A stretch of 64,000 nucleotides of DNA from Nitrosomonas sp. Is35. GTDB taxonomy: Bacteria; Pseudomonadota; Gammaproteobacteria; Burkholderiales; Nitrosomonadaceae. The notes under the pieces are model-generated. The model saw only the letters and a program-made list of their open reading frames with translations. It did not search any database and was not told the origin of the DNA. Of this stretch, positions 17,514-26,248 are shown piece by piece (the stretch's first letter is position 1; each line of letters opens with the position of its first letter). Both the position numbers and the translations under genes were made by a program. The stretch lies in assembly GCF_033063295.1 (NCBI RefSeq), contig NZ_JAWJZH010000001.1:744001-808000 (forward strand), in the 5' to 3' direction.

Positions 17514-18128
17514 ATGAAAAAATCACTCGTCAGTGCATCCTTGATGTTGTGTTTAATCGGTGGTACCTCGGCGCATGCCACAGTAACGCTGTATACCTCG
17601 CAAGCCGATTATTTGGCGGCGGTCGGAGCAACAACCACCTACATCGACTTTGCCGGATCTCCGGCGCTGACCGTCAACGGCGGCAGCTTCAGCCCGGCGG
17701 TCACGTTCGGAACCTGCGACCTCGGACTGGCAAGTTGCAGTTCCAGCGTGTTTCATAACAGCGACGGCATCACTGATACCGGCGGCGTCGCTGCACCGAA
17801 TTTTGTCGCGGCAGTTGGCGGCCACTTCACCAATCCGGTGCACGCTTTTGCTTTTAACTACATCAGCGGCGGTATGGGTTCCATCGAATTGAACGGATCG
17901 ACAATCGTTCCGGTTGGCAGCACAACCTCGGGATTTGTCGGCATCGTATCGACGGACCCGATTGATGGCTTTGTCGGACTCAATTACATTTTTCCCTCCA
18001 CCGGCGGCCGTGACCGCTACTTCATCGACGATTTCTATATCAACCCAGTCCCGGAACCTGGCGCATGGGCGATGTTGCTCGCTGGATTGGGCTTGTTGGG
18101 ATTCCGTGTGGCCAGAACTCGCGGATAG
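17514..18128 (+). CDS. PEP-CTERM sorting-domain protein
   Basis: The ATG at 17514 has AAGGAG 13-8 bases upstream. The 204-residue product begins with a signal peptide (MKKSLVSASLMLCLIGGTSAHA) and ends with a PEP-CTERM tail: VPEPGAWAMLLAGLGLLGF then RVARTRG. This is the sorting signal cut by exosortase (EpsH/XrtB type). The middle, rich in Gly/Ser/Thr with a few Cys, is probably a beta-sandwich. The protein should be exported and processed at the surface or in the exopolysaccharide matrix. The exosortase is expected near the eps operon at the right edge but is not in this window. Confidence 0.88.
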   Translation: MKKSLVSASLMLCLIGGTSAHATVTLYTSQADYLAAVGATTTYIDFAGSPALTVNGGSFSPAVTFGTCDLGLASCSSSVFHNSDGITDTGGVAAPNFVAAVGGHFTNPVHAFAFNYISGGMGSIELNGSTIVPVGSTTSGFVGIVSTDPIDGFVGLNYIFPSTGGRDRYFIDDFYINPVPEPGAWAMLLAGLGLLGFRVARTRG

Positions 18129-18143
18129 GTTTTATTTTTGAAT

Positions 18144-18231
18144 CGAGTGGAGTCAGAGGCTGTTATGACGGGATAGGGCTCCACTCGTAAAGTAAAACCT
18201 TACAGGATCATTCCTCATAACAGCCGTTTTT
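18144..18231 (+). terminator. Two interlocked hairpins after the PEP-CTERM gene
   Basis: Hairpin A pairs CGAGTGGAG (18144-18152) with CTCCACTCG (18179-18187). Hairpin B pairs GGCTGTTATGA (18158-18168), which lies in the loop of A, with TCATAACAGCC (18215-18225), directly followed by GTTTTTAT. B with its T-run is a credible intrinsic terminator. A and B can only form together as a pseudoknot, so the pair may instead be alternatives. Confidence 0.6.
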
Positions 18232-18319
18232 ATATCAAGATTGTGTTGTGTTTAAGTGTTGCAGGCGGTACGTATGTTAGGGTAAATTTTTGATAAAAAA
18301 TAAAAAAGAAAAAATCTAT

Positions 18320-18622
18320 TTAAGCGATTTCAAATTTGATTGGTTGCAAATCATCGGTATTGATTGTCTGGCGGGCTTTCCACAAATCATAATGATTTTG
18401 CAGCAACAACCAGCTTTCAGGCGATCTACCCAATACCTTGGAAAGCCGGATCGCCATTTCCGGTGAAATATCGGAAACGCCATTGATTAACCGGTTAAAA
18501 GTGCTTACAGCCACACCCAAACGCTTAGCGATTTGATTAGCGGAAATATCGCTGAACGGATCGATGTACGTTCTTTTAATCAATTCGCCGGGGTGCGGCG
18601 GGTTAAATTGCTGAATTGTCAT
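18320..18622 (-). CDS. higA: HigA-family antitoxin
   Basis: The product has 100 residues with an XRE helix-turn-helix. The start FNPPHPGELIKRTYIDP is the HigA/VapI signature. The HTH runs from about 27 to 60 (ISANQIAKRLGVAVSTFNRLINGVSDISPEMAIRLSKVLG), and the end is SPESWLLLQNHYDLWKA. It neutralises HigB and represses the operon. It follows the toxin gene with a one-base overlap (TAATG), the inverted toxin-first order typical of higBA. The pair sits beside a gene remnant, suggesting insertion as a small mobile unit. Confidence 0.92.
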   Translation of the reverse strand: MTIQQFNPPHPGELIKRTYIDPFSDISANQIAKRLGVAVSTFNRLINGVSDISPEMAIRLSKVLGRSPESWLLLQNHYDLWKARQTINTDDLQPIKFEIA

Positions 18623-18900
18623 TAGTGATAATCCTCGTAATTCACCACATAAGCATCGCCGTCTTCAAAGCGGAAAACGATGCGCCAGTTTTTATTCACA
18701 TCAATGGCCCAATGGCCTTCCAGTTCGCCTTTCAGTTGATGAAGCCGGTAACCCGGGATATTCATATCGTCGATAGTCACGGCCGCATGCAGAAACGCCA
18801 GTCGATCACGGATTTTTTCAGCATGCGCGATTTGAATACCTGCCATGCTACCGGTGGTAAAGAATTTTTCCAGTCCTTTATGCTTGAAACTTTTGATCAT
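18622..18900 (-). CDS. higB: HigB-family toxin (RelE/ParE superfamily)
   Basis: The ATG at 18900 (MIKSFKHKGLEKFF) gives 92 residues, the standard HigB length; an ATG at 18963 would add 21 residues not typical of the family. Signatures are the start IKSFKHKGLEKFFTTGS, the middle RLAFLHAAVTIDDMNIPGYRLHQLKGELEGHWAIDVNKNWRIVF and the end YVVNYEDYH. HigB is a ribosome-dependent mRNA endonuclease. It appears intact and is encoded directly before its antitoxin. Confidence 0.92.
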   Translation of the reverse strand: MIKSFKHKGLEKFFTTGSMAGIQIAHAEKIRDRLAFLHAAVTIDDMNIPGYRLHQLKGELEGHWAIDVNKNWRIVFRFEDGDAYVVNYEDYH

Positions 18901-19002
18901 ATGGGTATGCACATTATAAGATAATTCATTGTTCTGCAATATGGAATGTAACTTGGCAGTCATTGATTCAAGGCTTGCGGTTAGAAATATCCAGGATAGT
19001 CA

Positions 19003-19104
19003 CCTGAAGCGGATTTGGAAGCAGCGGAAAAACTGATCGATACTTGTGGCTACCATCGTCGTGATGAAGAGTTGGCCGATGCCAAGCGAGCTTTGTTCGA
19101 TTGA
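19003..19104 (+). pseudogene. 3' remnant of a protein gene next to higBA
   Basis: The bases encode PEADLEAAEKLIDTCGYHRR followed by DEELADAKRALFD and a TGA stop, in a frame that is closed by TAG just upstream. The composition is clearly protein-like and resembles the C-terminal ends of tetratricopeptide-type or ATPase proteins ending in a GYHRRDEELADAKRAL helix. There is no start codon or upstream coding sequence. It is best read as the stump of a gene lost when higBA or something before it arrived. Confidence 0.55.
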
Positions 19105-19161
19105 TTTTTATGAGAATATTTATTCATTTCGACATCACAAAAACAATCAAGGAGTCTGAGC

Positions 19162-19896
19162 ATGCTGAAACAGGTTTGTATCTATATCTCCATCGTACTC
19201 CTGTCCAGTTGTGCGACGCAGCAAAGTAGCATTCAACACGATACTACCGCTGCCTATAACCGCGCAGTCGATGACGCCGCAGTAGCAGAGCAGACTGAGA
19301 TCTACGATCGGCTTTTCGCCATCAATTCAGCGAATCAAGCGTTGCAATGGAAGGACGGCAAGGTGCTGGTGGTAAGCTGGAAGAGCAAGTCTTCTTTTGA
19401 ATCGAACTATAAGAGCCAGACGCATACCGCGCCGCAGGAGAAGTATGTGACTTGGGTGACGGCGGCGCCCCAGTTGCAGGCGTTTTGCCGGGATTTCGTC
19501 AAAAATAATCCGCATGGGGATCTCAATCAGCGGTTGAAGCAATATTTGGGGCTCAATCCGGATTGGCATTACGAGGTGTTTATCGAGCTGTGGGTCGATC
19601 CGGCGGATGTGTTCCGGCCTTGTGTCGATCCGGAGATTGACGACGCCAGTTGTCAGCTCAAATTTGCCGAAGACAAAGTTCCAACGGTGAAGAATATCGC
19701 CGATTATCCGGCTTTCTACAAGAATCTCTATTTCAATGATTTCCGTTATCGCCCCGGCGTGCCGTGGACTGGGCTGGGTTACACCTACGATTGGGGTAAT
19801 CCGGCAAGCCGTGCCGGTGCGAGTGAATATATTCTCAGCCCGGGCTCACCGTATCAAATCGAGCGGGTCGTGGAGACGGCCGAGTATTGCCGCTAA
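19162..19896 (+). CDS. Hypothetical lipoprotein
   Basis: The product has 244 residues. The signal peptide ends in LLSSC (Cys at about 17), a lipobox, and AAGGAG precedes the start. The mature part is hydrophilic with aromatic-rich segments (WKDGKVLVVSWKS, ELWVDPADVFRPC, YNLYFNDFRYRPGVPWTGLGYTYDW-like) and four Cys besides the lipid-bearing one. No enzyme motif was recognised. The sequence pattern suggests a conserved family of secreted lipoproteins rather than a random frame. It is likely attached to the outer membrane. Function unknown; it stands alone between the gene remnant and bfr. Confidence 0.7.
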   Translation: MLKQVCIYISIVLLSSCATQQSSIQHDTTAAYNRAVDDAAVAEQTEIYDRLFAINSANQALQWKDGKVLVVSWKSKSSFESNYKSQTHTAPQEKYVTWVTAAPQLQAFCRDFVKNNPHGDLNQRLKQYLGLNPDWHYEVFIELWVDPADVFRPCVDPEIDDASCQLKFAEDKVPTVKNIADYPAFYKNLYFNDFRYRPGVPWTGLGYTYDWGNPASRAGASEYILSPGSPYQIERVVETAEYCR

Positions 19897-19910
19897 TAAT
19901 CAACTAAACC

Positions 19911-19945
19911 TAATGATAACGGTATCAAGAATTATTATCGTTTTT
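19911..19945 (+). promoter_or_regulatory. Candidate Fur box region upstream of bfr
   Basis: The stretch holds TAATGATAACGGTATC followed by AATTATTATCGTTTT (19930-19944). The latter is identical over 15 bases to the core of the Fur-box candidate before tonB. As a 19-mer it matches 12 of 19 consensus positions, so it is weaker. It lies about 140 bases before bacterioferritin, an iron-storage gene that Fur often controls. Confidence 0.5.
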
Positions 19946-20083
19946 AATCAATAATTTGTTGTTGTTTTTGTAGATTCCGGCTCGTATAATGCCGAGTGTC
20001 TGCAAAATATTTCACGGCTCTTGTGCGCTGAGAAATCTGCCAAGAGCTGCTTGTGTCATCCAATCGCGTTAAGGAGCAACATC

Positions 20084-20551
20084 ATGAAAGGCAATTCCAA
20101 AATTATCGATTTGCTGAATAAATTGCTGGCTGAGGAATTGACGGCCATAGATCAATATTTCGCCCATTCGCGCATGTATGAAGATTGGGGATTCAGCAAG
20201 CTGTATGAACGCATTGATCACGAAATGGACGATGAAAAGCAACATGCCGATCAGCTGGTTAAACGGATTCTGCTGCTCGAAGGCGTGCCGGTGATCGGCA
20301 ACCGCAGCGCGTTGCGGATTGGCCGGGACGTGCCGGAGATGTTGCAGAATGATCTGGCGCTGGAACGTTCGGTGATTGTCGCGTTACGCGACGCTATCGC
20401 GATTTGCGAACAGGAACGCGATTATCAAACGCGGGAAATTCTCGAGAACTTGTTGGCCGAAACCGAGGAAGACCATGCGCATTGGCTGGAACAGCAATTA
20501 GGATTGATCAACCGGGTAGGGCTACAGAATTATTTGCAATCGCAGATGTGA
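20084..20551 (+). CDS. bfr: Bacterioferritin, subunit without the haem-ligand methionine
   Basis: The ATG at 20084 has AAGGAG upstream and gives 155 residues, standard for Bfr (MKGNSKIIDLLNKLLAEEL). The di-iron ferroxidase ligands are all present: Glu18, Glu51, His54, Glu94, Glu127 and His130. The residue that binds haem in the dimer, Met52 in E. coli, is Lys52 here. It is therefore probably a catalytic subunit that works with a second, haem-binding Bfr subunit encoded elsewhere, as in two-subunit bacterioferritins. It oxidises Fe2+ and stores it in a 24-subunit shell. A Fur-box-like sequence lies upstream. Confidence 0.93.
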   Translation: MKGNSKIIDLLNKLLAEELTAIDQYFAHSRMYEDWGFSKLYERIDHEMDDEKQHADQLVKRILLLEGVPVIGNRSALRIGRDVPEMLQNDLALERSVIVALRDAIAICEQERDYQTREILENLLAETEEDHAHWLEQQLGLINRVGLQNYLQSQM

Positions 20552-20840
20552 TTGTGGATGTATCGCTCATGCTGCAAGGAATGGACTGCGTCATGAGCGA
20601 TCGCTTCAAACTGGTTTCGTATTCACGAAATCACGACCGGTCAGGATTCACCTGGTAGCCTGAACAATAGATCCTCAACCGGCTACCGGTTGTTGCAACG
20701 AATACCCTCTGAAATTTGTCATTGCTTGCGGAATCAGAAAAACGCATTCCGGGGTACGATTCCGCATATAATCACAACGTTAGTGCAGCTTAATCCGCTA
20801 TTGGCCGGATCAATCCTCTTCTATAACCAATTTTATTTGC

Positions 20841-23690
20841 ATGCTGGATCAGACCCGAACATCAACTGGAGTGTCTTTGAAGATCATACGGCACAATGCT
20901 TTTGCGGCTACCGGTTATGCCTTGTTAGGCTTCCTGGGGTTGTTGCTTGCGATTCCGCCGGGTTATGCGAGTCCGGTGTTTCCCGCCGCTGGTTTGGCGC
21001 TGGCGCTGACGCTGGTGTCGGGTTATCGCGTGTTACCGGGCATCTGGATCGGTTCGATGGGACTCAATATCTGGGTTGCATGGAATCATAACGTTTTCAC
21101 GCAGGATAGTATCCTGATCGCTGCGTTTTTAGGCGTGGGCGCGATGCTGCAAGCCGCGATAGGGGCTTGGCTCGTGCGACGGTATATCAAGGACCGCTGG
21201 CAAACGTTGATGCGGGAACAAGAGATCTTCGCTTTTTTTCTGCTGGGTGGCCCGTTGTCTTGCGTGATTTCAGCCAGTGCCGCGCATCTGACGCTGTTTT
21301 TTTCTGGCGCTATCCATGCGGACGATATCTCCTGGTCGTGGTGGAACTGGTGGGCCGGTGATACTTTCGGGGTGCTTGTCTTCGCACCATTGTCGCTGGC
21401 TTTTTTCGGCAAGCAATCCTACTGGAAAACGCGGAAGACCGTCATTGCACCCATTACGCTGATTCTGGTGGTGTTGATCGTGACCGGGTTCGTTAACACA
21501 TCGAAACTCGAAAACAGGCAACAGCAAGCGGAAATTCAAGGCATAGGACAAAACATCGCTTTCCAGTTACAGGAACGTTTCAATGCCTACAACGAAACGC
21601 TATCGGCATTGCGGCGCTTGGCCGAGCTGAATCCGGCTATGAGCTTCCAGCAATTCGATTACTTTACCCAAGAAATACTACAGGAATCTCAAGGTATTGC
21701 AGGATTAAGCTACAATTATTTTGTGCGTGACCGGGACCGGAAACACTTTGAACGGGCTCAATCAGGAGGTGTTCCCGGGGAACCTTTCCGGATAACCGAA
21801 ATGGATGCGCAGGGCGAATTAACCGTAGCAAGCAAGCGGCCGGAGTATATTGTCGTGACCTATATCACGCCGCTTGGAAGCAATCAAAAAGCGATCGGTT
21901 ACGATATTTATTCCAATCCTATTCGAGCAGAAGCCATTGACCGCGCCCGGCATTCCGGACGGCCAGCAGCGACCGGTCTGATCAATCTGGTACAGGATCA
22001 GCACAATAAGGCCGGCATATTGGTACTGCACCCTACCCACCGCCAGAATTTTGATCAAAATGGCAAGGAACATTCGCCGGAATTTATCGGTTTTGTGGTG
22101 GGTGCATTGAAAATTCCCGATATGGTCAACTCCGCTGTTGGTAACGTTGCAGCACCCGGTATTGTTTTTCAACTACGGGATTCTGCCGGGCAACGCGACA
22201 GTCAACTGTTGTTCAGTTCTGCGCCGGGAGTTGCAGCAGATCCTTATTTCGATTGGCGGACAACATTGATGATGGCCGATCGCAGCTGGGAATTGGTCAT
22301 TTTTCCGGATGCGAAATGGCTGAGTGCGCACCGGCCATGGCAGGCGTGGGCGCTGTGCTTCGCCGGGTTGCTCGTGGCCAGCATGCTGCAAATGCTGATG
22401 CTGGTCACTACAGGCCGGACTCTGCTGATTCAGGAAACCGTCGATGAGCAGACGGCGCAATTGCGCGCGAACAGCGAAGCGCTCCGGCAAGCTATGGTCG
22501 CGGCGGAATCGGCCAATTTGGCCAAGAGCCAGTTTCTGGCCACCATGTCGCATGAAATCCGCACGCCGCTGAATGGCATTCTGGGCATGGCCTACCTGCT
22601 TCAAATGCCGGACATCAACGATAACGAGCGATTGGATTATGCCCGGGTGATCATCACTTCCGGCAATAACTTGCTGGTCATACTCAACGATATCCTTGAT
22701 TTGTCCAAAATCGAGGCCGGACAGATCAAATTGGAAAGTCATGTTTTTGATCCCGGGCAACTGCTGCTGGAAACGGCGGCGTTATTTGCCGAGAGTGCGA
22801 ATACGAAAGGACTGGCACTGGATGTGTCATGGCACGGAGAGCCGCACATGCGCTACTGCTCGGATTCGTTCAGAATAAGCCAGATGCTGGCCAATCTGGT
22901 CAACAATGCCATCAAGTTTACGCCGCAAGGTTTCGTGCGTATCGAAGCACGCGAACTCAGAAGTGCATCCGCGGAAACCTTGCTGGAATTTGTGGTGACC
23001 GATAGCGGCATTGGCATTCCCGCGGACAAGTACGATAAATTGTTTAAACCATTCTCCCAAGTGGATGCCTCGACCACCCGTCAATACGGCGGTACCGGTC
23101 TTGGATTATCCATCGTGCATCATTTGGCCAAATTGCTGGGAGGCAGCGTTGGCGTCGAAAGCCAGGAAGGCAAGGGCACGAGAATATGGTTCCGGGTCCG
23201 TGCTAACCCGGCCAGTGGCGGCGATGCAGACAATCTTGCCGCAAGCGATACCCGTATCACCGGCGAAGTGCCGGTAAGAACAGCTGCTCCGCAAACCGGG
23301 GTGATTTTAGTGGCTGAAGATAATGCGATCGGCCGCACGGTCATCGTTGCTTTACTGGAGAAACAAGGATTCCGCTGCAAAGTTGTTGAAAATGGACAGG
23401 AAGCGGTGAATGCAGTGATACAGGGATTGCAACCGGCGCTTGTGCTGATGGATTGCGAAATGCCGGTGATGAACGGGTATCAAGCGACAGAGAAAATCCG
23501 GCAATGGGAACGGGAAACCGGAAACACGCATCTACCCATTATCGCCTTGACTGCGAATGCCTTCGAGGATAACCGTCAGCGCTGTTTTGCCGCAGGCATG
23601 GATGATTTTCTGACCAAACCCGTCAATATGAATCTGCTGGTGGTGACGCTGAACAAGTGGATCAACCGGCACACCGGCTCCAATCGCTAG
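20841..23690 (+). CDS. Hybrid sensor histidine kinase with MASE1 and CHASE domains
   Basis: The product has 949 residues. An N-terminal MASE1 membrane domain of about eight helices (20-215) is followed by a CHASE-type periplasmic sensor (about 235-490) and another helix (about 500-525). Then come HisKA with His571 (MSHEIRTPLNGILG), a HATPase domain with the N box LVNNAIKFTPQG and G boxes DSGIGIP and YGGTGLGLSIV, and a receiver domain with Asp871 (LVLMDCEMPVMNGYQATEKIR). It senses an unknown, possibly periplasmic, ligand and passes phosphate to its own receiver. There is no cognate response regulator or HPt gene beside it, so the output is encoded elsewhere. Confidence 0.9.
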   Translation: MLDQTRTSTGVSLKIIRHNAFAATGYALLGFLGLLLAIPPGYASPVFPAAGLALALTLVSGYRVLPGIWIGSMGLNIWVAWNHNVFTQDSILIAAFLGVGAMLQAAIGAWLVRRYIKDRWQTLMREQEIFAFFLLGGPLSCVISASAAHLTLFFSGAIHADDISWSWWNWWAGDTFGVLVFAPLSLAFFGKQSYWKTRKTVIAPITLILVVLIVTGFVNTSKLENRQQQAEIQGIGQNIAFQLQERFNAYNETLSALRRLAELNPAMSFQQFDYFTQEILQESQGIAGLSYNYFVRDRDRKHFERAQSGGVPGEPFRITEMDAQGELTVASKRPEYIVVTYITPLGSNQKAIGYDIYSNPIRAEAIDRARHSGRPAATGLINLVQDQHNKAGILVLHPTHRQNFDQNGKEHSPEFIGFVVGALKIPDMVNSAVGNVAAPGIVFQLRDSAGQRDSQLLFSSAPGVAADPYFDWRTTLMMADRSWELVIFPDAKWLSAHRPWQAWALCFAGLLVASMLQMLMLVTTGRTLLIQETVDEQTAQLRANSEALRQAMVAAESANLAKSQFLATMSHEIRTPLNGILGMAYLLQMPDINDNERLDYARVIITSGNNLLVILNDILDLSKIEAGQIKLESHVFDPGQLLLETAALFAESANTKGLALDVSWHGEPHMRYCSDSFRISQMLANLVNNAIKFTPQGFVRIEARELRSASAETLLEFVVTDSGIGIPADKYDKLFKPFSQVDASTTRQYGGTGLGLSIVHHLAKLLGGSVGVESQEGKGTRIWFRVRANPASGGDADNLAASDTRITGEVPVRTAAPQTGVILVAEDNAIGRTVIVALLEKQGFRCKVVENGQEAVNAVIQGLQPALVLMDCEMPVMNGYQATEKIRQWERETGNTHLPIIALTANAFEDNRQRCFAAGMDDFLTKPVNMNLLVVTLNKWINRHTGSNR

Positions 23691-23707
23691 AAAGATTATT
23701 CAATCCG

Positions 23708-24313
23708 TTACCAGTAACGGAAATTGCCCGTATCCAAGTGAACAAAGTTGGAAGAAGGATAATAACCGACGCCACCGGCTTGCAGTGACATCGCAGCAGA
23801 ACGGATATCGGAGAGTTTGCGGCCTGGCAGGCGGATGTCGATGGCTTTGCCGTGCGTATGCATGCTGTTTTTGGCGACGCCGCCGCTTTGTTCGGCCAGT
23901 TTGGCATTGGTGGCAGGTGAACGGTAGGCGGAGATGACATGGAATTCTTGCCGGGTGCCTAAGCGGTGTTGCAATAAATAGAGTAAGTCGAACAGGTCGG
24001 GATCGATGGAACGCCGGTCGCCGGTGCGGTGATCGCGCAATACGTGGTTGATCGCGCGCATGCCTTCGGGAATATAGCGGCCATTGGCCCAAAACACGGC
24101 TTGTGTGCGCTCGCCGGTATGTAAGTTAAGGAAACTGAGTTTCTTTTCAAATGGTCTTCTGATTGCTGCATGCACGGTCGATGCCGTCATGGGTAGCGCC
24201 AGTGCGGCGCATGCGCCTAATCCTGCACGTAAAAAACGGCGGCGGCTTAATTCTGGTGTTTGTTCTGATTCTGATTTTGATGAGTTTGCTTGATTGAATA
24301 AACTTCGTATCAT
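23708..24313 (-). CDS. mepK: Murein DD-/LD-endopeptidase, MepK (YcbK, DUF882) family
   Basis: The product has 201 residues. It carries a twin-arginine-type signal (SRRRFLRAGLGACAALALPM, about 23-42) and a DUF882/peptidase M15-like domain. Zinc ligands are visible as HTHGKAIDIR (His...Asp) and VHLDTG (His), after the family stretch VISAYRSPATNAKL. MepK cuts peptide crosslinks, particularly the 3-3 links made by L,D-transpeptidases, to let the wall expand. It lies 50 bases downstream of the L,D-transpeptidase gene on the same strand, an arrangement (ycbB-ycbK) kept in E. coli; the pair make and break the same bonds. Confidence 0.92.
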   Translation of the reverse strand: MIRSLFNQANSSKSESEQTPELSRRRFLRAGLGACAALALPMTASTVHAAIRRPFEKKLSFLNLHTGERTQAVFWANGRYIPEGMRAINHVLRDHRTGDRRSIDPDLFDLLYLLQHRLGTRQEFHVISAYRSPATNAKLAEQSGGVAKNSMHTHGKAIDIRLPGRKLSDIRSAAMSLQAGGVGYYPSSNFVHLDTGNFRYW

Positions 24314-24363
24314 CGGCTGTTTTCTCCCTGAAAATCTTGCGAATGTGTGCGAATAATCAATTG

Positions 24364-26001
24364 CTACCAGCGAGCATAACGCAAAGTGCTTGAATCCCGG
24401 TCATAAATATCGGGGTAAAAATGTACTAATTTGTCTGGCCCATTAGTCCAGGCCGTAATATACACTAAGTAAATCGGCAGCGGTTTAGGTAAATGCGTGG
24501 TGATGGTTTTGTCGCCTTCCATGTTTTCCGTGAATTTTTCCCATAAACTTTCTTTGTTCAAAGCGAAAGCCGCCAATTCCAGCGGTTTTTCCAGCCGGAT
24601 GCAGCCGGAGCTGAATGTGCGGATATCTCTCTGGAACAGCGATTTGGATGGCGTATCGTGCAGATAGATATCGAAAGAATTGGCGAACATGAACTTGAGC
24701 CGGCCCAGTGCGTTGTGTTTGCCGGGATCCTGGCGCAGAACATAAGGGAATCCTCGCTTGAGGCTATGCCAGTCGATGGTGTCCGGGTCGATGGGTTCGC
24801 CGTTGCGGTTATTGCCGGGATAAATCTTGAAACCGCCATTCGTGAAGAACATCGGGTCGCTTTGCTGCTTTGGCAGCAAGTCCTTGGTGGCGATACTCAC
24901 CGGAACGTTCCAATAGGGATTGATCACCATGTGCGACAACGCGCCGTTGAAACTGGGCGTGCTGCGGTAATCGCGCCCGACGATGATGCGCATATCCAGC
25001 ACTTGCTCGTCGTTTTCAAACGCGGAAAGCTTGAAACCGGCGGTATTCACCAGCAAATAGCGCGCCCCCAAATTTTCCGGCAGCCAGCGCAAGCGCTCCA
25101 TGTTGATGCGCAGCTGGCGGATTTTCCAGGTCAGCGGCCGGTTCATGGCGCGCAGGGTGTTTTTGCCGATCACGCCATCGCTGTTCAAACCATGCTGCGC
25201 TTGAAAGGCCTTGACCGCCGTCACCAGCTCGGGATCGTAGTGCTGATTTCCGCTGGCGGCGATGTGATATTCGGCAACACCGTCGGCCGCATACGCTTGC
25301 AGCATGCGCTGACGGATCAAGGGAATGTGCGGGTGTGTGTCGCCCGGCCGTATCGAGGGTGAACTGGGAATATGCACCCACTCGGTGTGATTACCGGCGA
25401 GCTGGCGGTAGTGTGCCAATGTTTGCTTGAGCGACTGATAACCGGGATGCTTCGGGGATAGTTCATCGAACGCTTGGTGCAAGCGGTTTTTCTTGAGCGC
25501 TTCCTGCAAGAATGCGACGGCATCGAAGGTACGCTGTGGGATGTGCCAATCCTTGTCAGCCGCGGCGGCTGTCAAATGACCGCGCGCTAAATCCCGCGCC
25601 AGCATCAGCACGGCATGCGTTGTCAGCACTTCCAGCTCGACTGCTGCGGATGAAGATCGTCCGGCGTGATGCTGCAATTGCTGTAAATGTTGTAGTTGAT
25701 AATCTTCGCTATCCAGCCCTTCGGTTTCCGCGCTGGCGATAAACGTTAACGCCGTGTCGAGCAAAGCCGATGCCGGGTTTGCCGTGACCCATACCGGCTG
25801 GGAATTCCGCGCGGCATAGAATCGTTGCAAGTCGGCAAGCCCGTTTTTGTTTAGCGAAAGCGCCGAAGGTTTTGCGAGTTGCCGTTCGATTTCTTTTGCA
25901 TCCGCGATCAGCGCGAGGGTGATCGATGGATTGAACAGAAGAAACAAACAACAGAAAAACTGAAAATGCGGTAAGAAAAGTTTATTTTGAAAGCGGGGCA
26001 C
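24364..26001 (-). CDS. ldtD: L,D-transpeptidase, YcbB/LdtD type
   Basis: The GTG at 26001 is chosen: AAGGA lies eight bases before it, and it opens directly into a signal peptide (MPRFQNKLFLPHFQFFCCLF...). ATGs further upstream add a non-conserved tail. The 545-residue protein has the LdtD scaffold, a peptidoglycan-binding domain (about 310-370), and a YkuD catalytic domain with HDTPSKSLF...SSGCIRLEKP, catalytic Cys467. It forms 3-3 crosslinks in peptidoglycan. The E. coli enzyme is about 615 residues. It is followed by mepK. Confidence 0.92.
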   Translation of the reverse strand: MPRFQNKLFLPHFQFFCCLFLLFNPSITLALIADAKEIERQLAKPSALSLNKNGLADLQRFYAARNSQPVWVTANPASALLDTALTFIASAETEGLDSEDYQLQHLQQLQHHAGRSSSAAVELEVLTTHAVLMLARDLARGHLTAAAADKDWHIPQRTFDAVAFLQEALKKNRLHQAFDELSPKHPGYQSLKQTLAHYRQLAGNHTEWVHIPSSPSIRPGDTHPHIPLIRQRMLQAYAADGVAEYHIAASGNQHYDPELVTAVKAFQAQHGLNSDGVIGKNTLRAMNRPLTWKIRQLRINMERLRWLPENLGARYLLVNTAGFKLSAFENDEQVLDMRIIVGRDYRSTPSFNGALSHMVINPYWNVPVSIATKDLLPKQQSDPMFFTNGGFKIYPGNNRNGEPIDPDTIDWHSLKRGFPYVLRQDPGKHNALGRLKFMFANSFDIYLHDTPSKSLFQRDIRTFSSGCIRLEKPLELAAFALNKESLWEKFTENMEGDKTITTHLPKPLPIYLVYITAWTNGPDKLVHFYPDIYDRDSSTLRYARW

Positions 26002-26248
26002 GCAGCGGTTCCTTTGCTGGACAGTGTTATTAAATGTAGTTGCCGGGATTTTATCATCAATGCCGTGTTGCCACGTACCGGCCTGAAAGGTGCAATCACC
26101 GCTCATTTCTAAATTTTTGCGATCATTGGCTCCAAACATTTTCTGACAGCAGCGCATTTGACTGTATCCCCGCCTTTCCGTATATTTTTCCCGCAACAAA
26201 AACGGTTTCCCGTTTCCCTGTATAAATCATTGAGAAAAAATACCAATC

